A DNA stretch of 64,000 nucleotides from Bombardia bombarda (GCA_030512295.1 JAULSR010000005.1:2480001-2544000); one strand, 5' to 3'; counted from the stretch's first letter, positions 13,298 to 25,797 are shown. Notes: generated by a model from the sequence alone, not told the origin. Program-made: numbers and translations.

Positions 13298-15754
13298 ATG
13301 TACTCCGCACATCCCAACGGCGCTGATAGTGCGACAATCAATCCAGCTGCCCTCAACACAGGTATGTCGCCCTTCGGTACTGAAGTCTATCATATTTCCC
13401 GACTACCTACCTACCCGCGCATGCATCCTGCCTTGCCTTGCGCTGCGCTGTGCTATGCTGCTTGCTCTTGTTCTTTCGCGCCATCATCGGCGAGCAAGCT
13501 CAGATCTCCTGCTGCAAAACCCACAGTCGTCTGGAGTTGCGGTCATAGCTCCGCAATATACCACCATCACCCCTCCTCCACCTCCGCCGTCGCCGCCGTG
13601 ATCGTCACATAGACGTCCATGACCCCACGCTACCTTGCACTCCCCACCCTTTCTTTAATGCACTCGCTCCAACTGCGAGTCGCTCATCTGCTGCCTTGTT
13701 CAATATGGACACCTGCTACTTGACTGCACCTGCTGCGTCCATGATGCTGACGTTGCCGGCTTCCCATCAGAGATAGGAAACCCCCAATCTCGAGGCATCA
13801 AACGGAGTCGCTCCCCAGATAACTATCAATACTCAGGGCCGCCAGGATCAGCTGGTGATGACGGTATGTTGTGTTTGCTTTTGTGTAGCGGTGTCGCTTT
13901 CGCGACCTACCCTGTGCGCCCACGGTACATCTCTGGTCGTGCGACGCGGCGCGAGGGATACACGCTGACGACGGTGTTTGCGCATCACCAGGTGGCGACA
14001 AGCCCAGAAAAAGAGGAAGACCGATGAAGTCCAGACAATCTGGAGGCGCCTCCGAGACTGCCAGCCAGGCACCCGTTGCGCAAATCCCTACGGCACTCCC
14101 TCCCCATACTCCCCAGAGTCAAAATGCGCCCCTCCCCGCTCAAACGCCGACCTACGCGCCACCGCAGGCCTCGCCTCCCAAGTCAACGCCGACAAAGTCG
14201 ACTCTGAAGGCGCTCCCGACGGTTCGCGATCACACGACCGACCAGCTTGGCACTGGTGGGGATGAGTATATTCCCAGGGAGGTCGACGAGGCGGGCGAAA
14301 AGAAGGTAATGCTTAACGGCCAGCTCACGGGAAACCGCGAGTATCGTTGTCGGACATTTCTGGTGCCAAACCGCGGCGATAAGCTCTTCATGCTCGCCAC
14401 CGAGTGCGCTCGTGTCTTGGGATATCGCGACTCGTACTTGCTTTTCAACAAGAACAGGTCCCTGTTCAAAATCATTGCCAACCAGACGGAGAAGGATGAT
14501 TTGGTCGCACAGGAAATACTGCCATTCTCGTACAGGTCGCGACAAATAGCCATCGTGACGGCTCGGAGCATGTTCCGTCAGTTCGGAAGCAGGGTAATTG
14601 TGAACGGCCGGAGGGTCCGGGACGACTACTGGGAAACCAAGGCCCGCAAACAAGGATTCACCGAGGCCGACCCCGCGGGTGAGAAGAGACCCGGCGGAGC
14701 CAAGGCTCGGGAGGCCGCCAACGAAGCCAACCAGAATGCCTCGCTACTTGGAGGTCCCCACGGTGAAATCGTCTACAGCACCAACCCAGGCCCATTCGGT
14801 GGTGCTCCCCAACCCCAGCTCGTTCAACCAGGTATGATTGGAGCGCCGCCAGGATCTTCGACCAGAATGCCCGTGATAACACTAGGACCAGATTTTAACG
14901 ATACGCGGAGCCGGGACTATTCCAACATACTCAAGACGAGCCCTCGACAGGAGATCACAGGCCCAGCTTACCAGGATAGGACCCAGTCCACTCCCGTATC
15001 TGAGCTTCACGCACAGGCTCATCATGCGGCCGAGTTCAACCGGACTGTCAATCAGCAGCGCGAGTTGCGAAACGACTATATGCAAAACCTCTGGAGGAGA
15101 CCTCATGAGCAGCCTCCACCAACAACCTTGAGCCAGCCAGTGGGCACGACAGACGCATCGGCCGTCCCAACCACCCGGCCAGCGCCGTCGCCCCATACGG
15201 CGACGGCGACGCTGCAGCAGCCTGGCATTGTTCCTAACCAAAGTCCCCAAATGATGATGACGGCCGCACCGTATTCGCAGCCTATTCACGCGCAGAACTC
15301 GGTCAATCAAAGCTCGATGAGAAATATGGCCCAAGCTCCAGCTCAGAACATTCCGAGACCAGCAAACTCGCCGCCCGCCTCAAGCGGAACCATGCCACAA
15401 ACCACCCAGAACTACAACTATCCAGCTCAACCCCAGATGTGGCCTCCGACACCTCAGACCCCTCAGCATGGTTATTCAACTTACACAACCCAATCCCAAC
15501 CGTCTCCTCATCCGCAACAGTCCCCCGCGCCTCAGCTGCATTCGAGGGGGGGTAGCCAAGTGCAGCAGGGAGCTATGTCCTATTCCGGGATGCCCGGGAT
15601 CAGCCAAGGCTATGGTGCTCCCGCACAAGGCATGTATGCTGCAGACCAGACACCACGACAGTACATGCATCAGAGTGCCCCGGCACCGGCTGTCACACAG
15701 GGATGGTCGCAGCAGCCTACTTCTGCGCAATGGTGGCCGAGCCAGCCGCAGTAA
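13298..15754 (+). CDS. rsc7: RSC chromatin-remodelling complex subunit Rsc7 (Rsc7/Swp82 family)
   Basis: Accessory subunit of the RSC/SWI-SNF nucleosome remodeller, acting in the nucleus. Exons: 13298-13361, 13771-13863, 13992-15754; introns of 409 and 128 bp, all GT-AG. The product is 639 aa. An AT-hook-like motif KPRKRGRP lies at residues 56-63, just downstream of the second junction (codon 53). The family core runs from about residue 140 to 275, with NRGDKLFMLATE, GYRDSYLLFNKNRSL and RSMFRQFGSRVIVNGRR-type blocks, which identify the Rsc7/Swp82 fold. The remaining ~360 residues are disordered, rich in Gln, Pro, Ser and Asn. The start is the first Met in frame with the exon-2 peptide; the short 21-codon first exon is supported by clean donor and acceptor sites but could be replaced by another upstream exon. 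Family assignment is firm; the exact N-terminus is likely but unproven. Confidence 0.88.
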
Positions 15755-17175
15755 ATAGCGGCACGTTCTGCTGGCACGGATTTTCGAATCCTTATCTCTT
15801 TCATTTTCGTCGCAACCTAGGGAAGATGGATTGCTGAGAGGTTGAACGTCGACACCATATACCCCGAGAAGTTTATTGAATGAGTGGAGAGGCCGTCTGG
15901 TTTTGATGGGTGGGAAAGTGTGCTTGAAACATTTTGGACTCGGGGCCTAGCACAGATATAGAGGAGTCTCGGGGGTGGCACCTTTCGCGTTTTTGGCGAC
16001 ATTTTTCACGTATCCCGTCCGGTTCTGTTATCTTCGCCGACACGCGATGACGAGGGCCAGGCGTTATGAACTCGATTAAACACACACATTGGAACATTGC
16101 ACACACACCTCTGGATACCACTTCGGATTGTCTACGCTTTCGATATGGATGGCCAACTCGTTTGCTTTGTGTTACCGATTTTAGCTATTCAGAATGCTTC
16201 CGCCCTGTCCAGCGCCTTTTTTTTTTCAAGCGACTGTACTCTTTTATACAGAATTTTTGGGGTTCACTGGGAATCTACGCACTTTTGGGCCCCACCACCT
16301 CCGCTTATGTTTGGGGTCTTTCTTTTTCAACAGGATGACGTTCGTTGATGTGAAGCGCTGTGTAAGCGCTGTACTACGTTTTATTCTTGCTGGTATGGCA
16401 TTTGCATGCGCGGTGGATCTTTGGACTATGGGCATACTACTCTATTTAGCTTCATCATTGAGCTAGGACAGTAGTAGTTTAATCGGCCTTTTTTGTTACC
16501 TCCTCTCCTTTTGTTTTTCTTCTTAACCTATTAGCTTATTTCTCCTTTATTCCTTTCAGTTGTTTCCTTTATAGGTTAGGGAATAGGCTTGTCTTGATAG
16601 CAGGTGCATATATATTCATGGGATGGCTGGCTCAAACAGGAGGATTTCTCATTTTCCTTACTTTTCTATTCTCTTAGTTTATCGCTGTGTGCTCTTGCTG
16701 CGCTGCTATGGTATGCCCGCTTGGCTTCTAGTTTTCTTTTTTTTTATATTCTAGTCGGAGGCTTGTAGTTTTTCAGACTTTTTGTGTTGTGTGTGGCACT
16801 TTGCTTCTGCTTTGGGCAGGCTTGGGACATCCTTTTGCCGTTTGCAATTGCTTGGGCACAGACAGCATTGAAGGAGTTTCTATTTATTCGTGCAGGTTTC
16901 CTTATGGTTGTTTTTCACTTCACACCTCGATCCTTTGTTTTGAGTGTAAGATTCTTCACCGTGTGACGAGAGAGAGTCTTTTGGTCAATTGTGTTTAATC
17001 TCCTTTGCTCCCAGATTTCCCCTCTCCCCCCACCTTTTTCTTTGCTTTTCTTTATATATATGTATCTCCATATATGTGTCAGATTGAGGGAACTAAGGTC
17101 GTATATGTTTTGCATTTGAATGGATGGTTGGTTAGGGTATACGGGCCGGCTTGGATTTCGACTGGTCTGGTCTGG

Positions 17176-17215
17176 ATTGGATTGGATTGGATTGGATTGG
17201 ATTGGATTGGATTGG
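17176..17215. repeat. (ATTGG)8 tandem array, CCAAT on the minus strand
   Basis: Eight perfect ATTGG pentamers followed by degenerate copies to about 17240. Read on the minus strand this is a row of CCAAT boxes spaced 5 bp apart. It lies between convergent gene ends, so a promoter role is not indicated. Confidence 0.95.
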
Positions 17216-18075
17216 GATTGGATTGGACTGGATTGGCCTGGACTGGGCCGGATAGGTAGGATTCGGGATTCTTGGGCCAATCTTTTGGTATGACTGGACT
17301 ATTGATAACCTCTTTTCTCTTTTCTCTTAATCTTCTATAAGTTTTGTCTTGTTTTGTAGGGAGGGATGTAGTCGTCGAGTAACAAGTGGAATAATATTGG
17401 AGCTTTTTTCTTTGAAACCTGCACTTGAAGATGGCTTGTTAAGATTGCAAATAAGTACTAACTGTATGTGCAACTGTTGTCCCAGTCGTGCTTGCGGCAC
17501 TGGGTATGTTTGCTGAGCTGGTGTTGACAACATGGCACACATGGCTGATGGGTAATTCAAGACGGATCCTCTTGTCCCCTTTTTTTCTTTCCCTTCTCTC
17601 TCTTCTCTTTTTAAATATGAAGGGCAGAGACGTGCAGTTTCACGTTTCTAAGAAGCAGTTACTACTAGATCATGTATTACAAACAACAAAAGACAGGGCT
17701 TACGATTGAATACATTTCCAACTACCACCCGGCGTCTCTCTGCGGTCGGTTTTCATATAGGGATATTTAATGTCAATAAAGTGACAGTAGTAGTAATAGT
17801 AGTAGTAGTGTCATTAATGATGCTGCATAGACTAGAAATAGCTATATACCCGGACAGAAATGTTTCTCACCTCTCTTCCCACTTTTTTTCTTTCCCTCAA
17901 ACTCTTTCTCTCTATCTCTCCTCCCACCCTCTCTTGACGCCATAACGCCTCACGAAGGCCAGACCAGGCCGGGTAACGGGCTGATCCGCCCATCCGTCCA
18001 GTCTCCTACGCCGGGGAGATATAAAAACCATAAGAAAAAAACACGCCAACGACATTTGAACCAGAACGAGAAGGT

Positions 18076-18088
18076 GGGGGGGGGGGGG
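18076..18088. repeat. G13 homopolymer
   Basis: Thirteen consecutive G on the plus strand, 33 bp beyond the nug1 stop codon, so a C13 tract in the nug1 3' untranslated region if transcribed. Confidence 0.9.
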
Positions 18089-18120
18089 AGGAGTGTCATA
18101 TTCGTCGCAGAAACTCATAT

Positions 18121-19852
18121 TTATTGCATATCGACATCCCTAGCAGCAGCAGAATCGTCCTCTTCAGCACCCCACAGACCGTCCAGCTTGAACTCCTTGG
18201 CCCACTCAGTCACAATCTCCTTCTGGTCGGGCATGACCTCATCACGTCCACCCTTGCCGGTCACGACAGGGGCATCGGTGGTTCCGCTAGGAGCCACGGC
18301 CAGCTCGGGGGCGGTAACCCAGCCCTGGATGCGGCCGTCGCGCCAATCCGTCACGACGGTCATGGCAGCGGCGTTGATGTTGGGTACACCGCCCTTGCCG
18401 AGACGACCGCGCTTGCGAGCGACCTGGACGAGGAAGTCCATGGTCGCATCACCGTTCTCGGGGTTGGAGAGAAGCGGGGGGAGGTCGTAGACCTTGGTCA
18501 TCCTGTCCATCAGCTCGGGGATGGCCGACAGGCGCTTGAGCAGCAGGGTGACGGCGGGGATGGGGTCGTCGATCTGCTTGGGCGGCACAGCGTTGAGCAG
18601 GATGAGGTGGGCGTGTGCCTCGGTTGCGTTCTTGGGCACGAATGCGGGCGTGGCGGAGCTGGTAGTGGAGGGGAATACGATTCCGGGGGAGTCGAGCAGG
18701 GTCAGCCTGCTGTCGATCTTGACGGCGCGGATGGAGGTGGTGACGCCAGCCTCGGCGCCGGCAGGGCAGGCGTTGCCCTGATTGCGGTTACCGCCCAGTC
18801 GCGAGAGGAGAGAGTTGATGACGCTGGACTTGCCGACGTTGGGGTAGCCGATGACACCGACCGAGATGGCGCGCTTCATGTTGCGGGAGGCGGCAAAGGA
18901 CTTGAGGGCGCGGAAGAGGGCGCCGCTCGTGCTTTGGACCGTCATGTCGCGGTGGTTGAAGGTCTGGGCGTTGGGGGCAGCGTTGGAAGCGCGGATGGGC
19001 AGGGTCGGGAAATAACGACGCAGGTGAGCGAGCCAGCCGCGGAGGACAGCTGGCGGGATCAGATCAACCTTGTTCAGGATGAGGATGAGGCGCTTGCCGC
19101 CGTTGGCAGCGGCCATGACGGAGCGCTCGACATCACGCGACCGAGTGCCCTCGGGATCGCGAGCATCGAGGACGTAGAGGACGACATCGGCACGATCCAC
19201 GACCTGCTTGAAGACCTTGTCGTAGGCCTTGCGAGATGAGGCGTCGCCGTGTACTTTATTGGCGGCAGCATCATCCTCGCTGTCATCGTCGCTGTCGTCA
19301 TCGTCCATATCGTCGCCACTGGCCAGCTCGCGCTCGTAGTGCTCAGCACTTTTTCTGGCGCTCGCTATTAATGCGGCGAGGGGGTTGGACTCGTCGGCGT
19401 CGCTGCCATCCTCGTCCATATCACCGTCCTCCTCTCCGGAAAAGGCCTCCATGTCCTCCTCCATGACGTCCTCCTCGGCGCCCTCGGTGTTCTGGGCGAC
19501 ATCGCCGGTCCTGGCTGCCTTGGCGACCTCGCGACGCTTCAGCTGCTCCTCCTTTCTGCGGACGCGGTCCTCCTCGATCTGATGCAGGAGCTTCTCCTTG
19601 TAGGGGAATAGGTTGGGGATGCCGGGGTCCTTCTTGAGGGTGCTCTTCCACTCGGGGCTCTTCTTGGCCGTCTTCCTAGCCTTGCGTTGCTTGGCCATTG
19701 ATGCCTTTTGGATCTTGTTCCGGAGACGCGTCGGTGTCCGCTTAGACTTGGGTCCTACAAAGTATCTCGGGTTAGTATATGATTGGGCAAGACAACTAGA
19801 TAGCTGGGAACAAATTGGACTGACTGGAGGGTTTGTTTATTGTGCCGGCCAT
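18121..19852 (-). CDS. nug1: Nuclear/nucleolar GTPase Nug1 (nucleostemin/GNL3 family)
   Basis: Circularly permuted GTPase needed for maturation and export of pre-60S ribosomal subunits. The main exon is 19754-18121. An in-frame Met at 19698 exists, but conserved basic residues of the family (KSKRTPTRLRNKIQKAS) continue upstream of it to the TAG acceptor at 19755-19757, so the gene starts further upstream. The best first exon is 19852-19825 (start in AAAAATGGCC, 70-bp intron, CTAAC branch site), giving 553 aa. Motif order is permuted as expected: G4 NKVDL near 237-241, then G1 GYPNVGKSS near 312-320 and G3 DSPG near 364-367. Residues about 100-170 form a long acidic linker. The N-terminal basic KQRKARK-type region fits nucleolar RNA binding. 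It is divergent from the glycerol phosphatase gene. Function is firm; the first exon is tentative. Confidence 0.88.
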
Positions 19853-20643
19853 TTTTGTGTTTTTGTTCTGTCGAGTGCTTCCGTCAAGTTGCACACTGCC
19901 TCTGGCGGAGCAAAGATCAAAAAAATTATAGTGGGACAAGGATATATGCCAGCGCTCACCGCCCCGATAAGCGCTTTCAAGCATGCCCGGGCTATCAGCA
20001 ACGCAACCCCACACTGCCCCTCACAAACTTGCGGAGACTGACTCCACCTGAAAGACTTATTCGAAGTGAAGTGGTGTAAGACTGTAAGTCGTGGGCGGTC
20101 AGTCACATGATGCAATGACAACCAACCGCCGCGCTTCTACTGGCAGTTGATTAGACTAGGTCGTTCGTGTTGATTTGCTTATCACAGCGGCGTCTTGTGG
20201 TGTGGCATCAAAAAAGGGTTACGATTAATTGCATATCGAAAATCAGAAGCGAGTTACTAAACATCCAGGACATGGTAAATACTTCCAAAAAAAACAAAAA
20301 AAAAACATGTAAATAGGTAGCCCGAAGACACTAGAACTACTACCAGGCCGATGCGGCCCGATTGACAATACGTACAAATTGTTCAACTTCCGACGGCATT
20401 ACCGCCGCGAGCCGGGCGGAGTTGCCCAATCGGTCGGAGCTTGACACGTTTCTGAGAAGCACAATTCTTGGTCTTGGCCGCGGACTTGGTGCTCATTCTA
20501 TATTCATTTCAATATCCCCTCCATCTTATAATTATCACAGTAATTACCAAGACAGGTCCGGCCTGAGAAAATAATTGCCTCTTCTTTCCCCAAACATCAA
20601 CAATCAATTGCCCACCTATCCCTCACACCATCCAAACAAAGTC
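19853..20643. promoter_or_regulatory. Shared divergent upstream region of nug1 and the GPP-type gene
   Basis: 791 bp between two divergent start codons. It has A-rich runs near 20285-20310 and no convincing coding sequence. Both genes must draw at least part of their promoters from here. No specific stress-response element could be assigned by eye with confidence. Confidence 0.45.
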
Positions 20644-21769
20644 ATGGAGTACACGGCCCCGCCTGAGCTCGTCACGTTCGATGGCTTGCTGTTCGACATG
20701 GACGGCACCATCATCGATTCTACAAATGCCGTGGTCAAACACTGGGAGACGTGAGAAGAGCGACAGACACCCTTCCCAAGTTCCCTATACACCTGCTAAC
20801 ACATGCAATTCGTTCATCCATTCACAGCGTTGGTAACGAGATTGGAGTCGACCCCGAGGTCATCCTGCAGTTCGTCCTTGTGCCCTGTTTCTGCATTATC
20901 ATATTATCATATTATCATATTATCATATTATCATATTATCATATTATCATATTATCATATTATCATATTATCATATTATTATATCATCATATGGTAATGG
21001 TAGATGACAAGACTGACCACGAGACTGACTGTTTTCGTCGGCTTGCAGAACCTCACACGGACGGAGATCCATAGACATACTGAGGATCCTTGCCCCTGAA
21101 AAGGCAAACTGGGAGTGTGAGTAACCCTTGTTTGGAACGAGAAACCAAGCAGGCTGACTGAACTGCAGACGTAAGACACATGGAAGGTCTGCTCCCAAAG
21201 TTCCACGGCGAAGACGCAGTCGAGATCCCCGGGGCCCGCGCTCTCCTCCAGGATCTGATCGCCCGTTCTGCCCCCTGGGCCATCGTCACCTCGGGCACGG
21301 TCCCACTCGTGACTGGCGTACGTACAAGTCATATCCAATCATCATATATGTCTGCACACCAAGCGCCACTGACACACAAAAAAAACCAAACCACCAGTGG
21401 CTCGGCGTCCTCAACCTCCCCGCTCCCGAGCACCTCATCACAGCCGAGTCGGTCGAGAACGGAAAGCCCGACCCGGCATGCTACCTCCTCGGCCGCGACC
21501 GGCTCGGCCTGAGCGACGCCGGCAGGCAGATCCTGGTGCTCGAGGACAGCCCGGCCGGGATTCGGGCCGGCAAGGCGGCCGGCTGCAAGGTCCTCGGCCT
21601 CGTCACGAGCCACACGGCCGAGCAGGTCCTGAGCGCTGAGCCCGACTGGGTCGTCAGGGACCTGGCTTCAGTACGGTTGGTTCAGACGGCCGACGGCAAG
21701 GGCGGCGTGACGCTGGAGATCAAAGATGGGTTGGTGACCAAGACCAATACGGCGACGACGTCGACATGA
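20644..21769 (+). CDS. gpp1: HAD-family glycerol-3-phosphate phosphatase (Gpp1/Hor2 type)
   Basis: Predicted to hydrolyse glycerol-3-phosphate to glycerol, the last step of osmolyte synthesis, in the cytoplasm. Exons: 20644-20750, 20828-20869, 21049-21116, 21169-21317, 21398-21769; 245 aa, near the ~250 aa of yeast Gpp1. HAD motif I is DMDGTIIDST with both catalytic Asp residues, motif II is in IVTSGT, motif III is the Lys of ENGKPDP, motif IV is LEDSPAGIRAGKAAG. All four catalytic motifs are present. Intron 2 (179 bp) contains an ATATTATC satellite; its donor is the less usual GTTCGT. Close relatives include 2-deoxyglucose-6-phosphatase (Dog1/2), so the substrate is inferred; Gpp is favoured by length and by the motif-IV and C-terminal sequence. 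It shares a divergent upstream region with nug1. Confidence 0.85.
20901..20972 (+). repeat. (ATATTATC)9 satellite inside a gpp1 intron
   Basis: Nine perfect 8-bp units, with partial copies on both sides (about 20894-20995), filling over half of the 179-bp second intron of the phosphatase gene. Confidence 0.95.
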
Positions 21770-21774
21770 GGGGC

Positions 21775-21804
21775 GGGATGGGATGGGATGGGATGGGATG
21801 GGAT
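21775..21804. repeat. (GGGAT)6 simple repeat
   Basis: Six perfect pentamers beginning 6 bp after the phosphatase stop codon, therefore probably in its 3' untranslated region. Confidence 0.95.
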
Positions 21805-24800
21805 GAGGAGATAAACCGAGAATTCGCTGTATCCACCTCAGGGTATAGATATAAAATGCCTGGGTATTTTTCTAAGAACGACGCCCACAAGGGTACGGGC
21901 TCCTCCAAGATACTGCCACCGCTTGCTAGTCACCTTTGACGTGTGACAAAAACTATCTTTTCAAAAGGGGATCCCGAGTGGCAAATGCGTCGGGGGCTTC
22001 GCGTCTTACCCTACTGTGTCGGATGTGAAGCCTTCCGGGCGGGCATGTGAGATGTGAGATCGAAGCCAAGTACGACTCATAGGAGTGACTCGAGCACATG
22101 ATTGTTGCAACTCATAACTTCATGATCCAGCAATCTCTTTCTTGTTCTCGACAATCTGTAGGGCTGGCTGCCATCATGTCCATGATGGTCTGGACGGTGA
22201 AGATGAATCGTAGCAACTACCTGGAAATAGCCCATAACAACCGGTTTCTGCTATTCATTGTTTCGACAAAACGGTATACTTGGCTTCTTGAAGCTGTTGC
22301 TGGTTAGTTAAAGGCTAGCTTGGCTCACCTTCAGGTAGCGCGCCGAAAAGTACGTATATTAGAAGAGGGCCAGGGAGAATCTACAGTGGCCAGCGATCGT
22401 CCCGACCTGACGTCCTAGGCTGATCGACAGCCTCTATGGTAAGTCACTGTTTTGTCTCGACGCTATGTTAAGCGTATGAACACTCAGATGGGAGTGGTCA
22501 TGCTCCTCGGGTGTGCTCCTCGGACTCGGGTTTGCGCAGCGAGGACTGAGGGCCAGTGCTGCTACCTACACACTATCTGGGAAAATGTATCACATGCCGT
22601 ATTTGCTTGCTATACATGACAAGTCTTAAAGAAGAACATAGGATGAACCAACACACTACAGGTCCGTCTATGTATGTACCTTTTCTCCAGCGGTTGGCTA
22701 TGTCTTGCAGCAACAGCACCCTCCCTCGTTGTGTAGCTGTGAAGTAAGGCAGGCAGGTGGCCCCAAGGCATCACGGACGGGAATGTGTTCATTGCTTGGC
22801 GGCACAAACCGGTAGCCAAGCAAGAAAAAATCTAGTCAGCCGGTCACCTGAGCCACATCAGACCTGATCAAGACTACATCGATCTATCAGTTCGCTTCGG
22901 TAGGATAGGAGGAAAGATGGATGGATGGGTTGGTTTACCTCCATCTCACGGTGTACACTACGCCAGGATGACGGGAGAGTACGAGTCTCTGAGCGAGCAT
23001 GATAGTAAAGAATAAACCGACCGAAACTCTTCGGTCTCCATAGAAATGCGCTGTGCCTTTTCGAGGTCTAGGGGCGCAGACTATAGCTAAGTCCGGCGAT
23101 TGCCTCGACCAGAGAAACATGCTAACGGGTAGCTTCTTTCACTTGTACTCGGACTCCAACCCCGTTACCATGCCCGGGCACCTGCTTGGCCGGATGCCTG
23201 GCTGCTCGTCCGTCCTTCATCCGTGAGTCTTCTGGATATACAAGAACTTTTGCGCATACGTTACGGGTTATCAACCCTCTATCCTGCCCCGATATACGCC
23301 ACTGATTTATAAAGCGACGTGTGGGATCCAGGAAGGATACGCCGAGCGCCGTTATAGTAAGGCATGGACTTCCCAGCGAGAACCAAAGCGTCGGAGAAAG
23401 ATATGTATATCAATCAGCAACAGCACGGGTGACGGTCTTTTGCATGGCCACCTACCTAGTCTCTCTCGCCTTCGTGATACAGTCAGTACCAGTAATACAG
23501 CCCCTATAAGCTAATCCCAGCAACATGGAAACATAAATCTAGTAGGTAAGCTCGTCGCGGGAACGTACATGTGGACTATTTCCCTGCTTGGCCCGACCGG
23601 CTCGAATAGCAAGCAAGAGCCCTACCAAGTTTTATAGTAGTCGGCGATTTGCGTAACCACAAAAGACTTGTTCCTGCATATATTTGGTCCCCGGTCCGGG
23701 TCCTGATAGCGCCGGACTTGACTGCCTGCGTTGTTTCTCTCATCCGATATCCATCCAAGTCGGAAAGAAGATAGATATCGATGAGTGGGAATGCGTCATG
23801 GTACCGATACGGGATATGGAGTACGCATACGGTTATTACTCGCTCCCATCTCCCTCCTGGCACATCGAACTTTGTCCCTGCGGACGATCCGGTCCGACCC
23901 CTCCACCATCCATGACGGATTTAAACAAAATCAATGTCTCAGTCCAGACTTGACATCTCCATGTATGTGGAAAAAAAAAAATTTACATTCGCAAATGGCA
24001 ACGGGCCGAGTGGCACCCTGAAAAGCAAAACCCTGGCGAATGGGATCGGACCTCGACTTTTGTCTTCCCGCCAGCTACTTCTACGGCTGCTAGCCTGGTT
24101 ATTGCGTCTTTGATATTATGGCAGATCCGCGTCAGTCAAGAGTCCCTTGGATGCAGGAACAAGAGACAAGAGGCCCGACACACTCTTCCTTCAGCGGTCT
24201 GTATCTCGGTAATCATAGTGTAGGTAGTGCGCATTCAGGGAGACTGACATGGGACGGGGTTGTTGTCCCTGGATACCTACACAGTACGGATACTGGTTAA
24301 TACCCCCTCGAGCATTTTCGGGAATCGGCTGGACCATGGGAAGATGCACTGATGCAGTCGGATTCGAGTGCGAAATAGAAGGCGGATTTACTCGCAAGCT
24401 TTGCCTGTCGTAAAATGAACAGTACCACATTGTCAACTTATTGTCCACCCCCAACTCTCGGAATAGTCCGAGTTGTAAACAATGGAGCACACACACACAC
24501 ATCTTCTCTTCTGATGATAAGGGGGGGCACACCATAGGCAGCCAGCCACCCTTGGAACCCAACGAACGTCCTTAACCCCGATCGGTGGTAGAGATAGACA
24601 GACAGAGCTGGACGGACCAACCATACTATGGTTATGACTGTGTACGGAGCATCCGTATACGTAGTCCCGTGCTGGTCAGATACTACGCAGTCAGGCAGTG
24701 TCTCCCCATCTGTTTGTTAGTTGAAGGTGAAGGAAGATAAGCGTGCGCGCAGTCCAGGCGGGCGGCGCAAGAAAGATCGAGTGGGTTGCAAAGCAGAGAG

Positions 24801-25764
24801 GCATCGAGGCATGGAGACCGACAGGTAAACCGACAGGCAAGGCGGGCTCAGAGGCGGGCAGGGGTTCTCCACTGCACTGCTGCGAAGAGGGGGCAAGGTA
24901 CCGCAAAGTACTGTCAGTCACTGCTCTCTCGCCCTTCGAGAAGCGAGACACTGCTCGAGACTCGTCCTCGCCTCTCACCAGATCTGTGGGGCACCTCTTC
25001 CAAAAGTACTGTGTATTCCGGGGCGTCTTGTATACTGTGTACGTACTGTACATGGGATGCTCTGGCGAACAACCCTGCAGGGATATTGGTTAAGCTCAAC
25101 CAGGTCCCCCTTTCAGAACCACGTGGCCGCCCGGGCCAGAAAATGACCATAATCTCCCGCCCCTTGAACCTGCACTATCCGGGCATGAAAGTCATTAAAT
25201 CAGGGCGCCAAGCGGCTGTTATTTCCTTCTTCTCTAGGTATCCCCCAAGGGCCAGAGGTCGAGATATTGGTGAAGACGGACAAGACACTGCAGGTGTCGT
25301 ATCATTACAGAGAGCGTGACGCTGCGACGTGAAGAGCGCACGCGCGCTATGCTATGCTTGCTCTGCCTTGCCTTGCACCACACGACGCGCACATACACAC
25401 ACGTGTGTCTAGGCCAAACGACAAATTGGATGTTGCTGGGTACCGCGCGCGTCCAAAATCTGTCCTGGCCTTTGATTGCTGCTCTTTGGTCGTGATATGA
25501 CGCGCCGAAGACTGTGCACTGTCGTGGGCATTAAGACACCTCTTGAAACCGGTCGACCGGGCCTCATGTTTCTTATGTATGGAAGTGTAAATGTAAACAA
25601 AAGAGAGCAGGTGGCCCCGGCTATTCTGGATTTAGAGTGTGCAGACAGCTAAGGTAGCTCCCAGTGGGATACCTCATGTTCAAAAATTAGGGCACCTGCG
25701 GCCAACTGCGACAGCCGGAAGACGCGGAAGACACTGAATACTGGCCGAATTCACTTCATGTAAC

Positions 25765-25794
<30 letters not shown>
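25765..25794. repeat. (CCG)10 trinucleotide repeat
   Basis: Ten perfect CCG units followed by GCGGCC, so the end can fold back on the repeat. It lies in non-coding DNA. Confidence 0.95.

Positions 25795-25797
<3 letters not shown>

Larger units (their letters stand above)
15755..18120. other. Convergent spacer between rsc7 and nug1
   Basis: About 2.4 kb between the 3' ends of rsc7 (plus) and nug1 (minus). The plus strand is markedly T-rich from about 16200 to 17900, unlike neighbouring spacers. No coding signal is seen. It contains the ATTGG tandem array and a G13 run. It may be long 3' untranslated sequence or a non-coding transcript. Confidence 0.5.

Noticed and set aside
17118..17132. Word resembling a telomerase RNA template (CCCTAACC on the minus strand)
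   Set aside because: Only 8 nt fit the TTAGGG repeat, a similar word occurs near 16565, and this frequency is expected by chance.
18124..19239. 371-codon open frame on the plus strand
   Set aside because: It is the mirror of the acidic and GTPase coding sequence of nug1; Gly/Val/Asp-rich without any domain. The minus-strand frame has all GTPase motifs.
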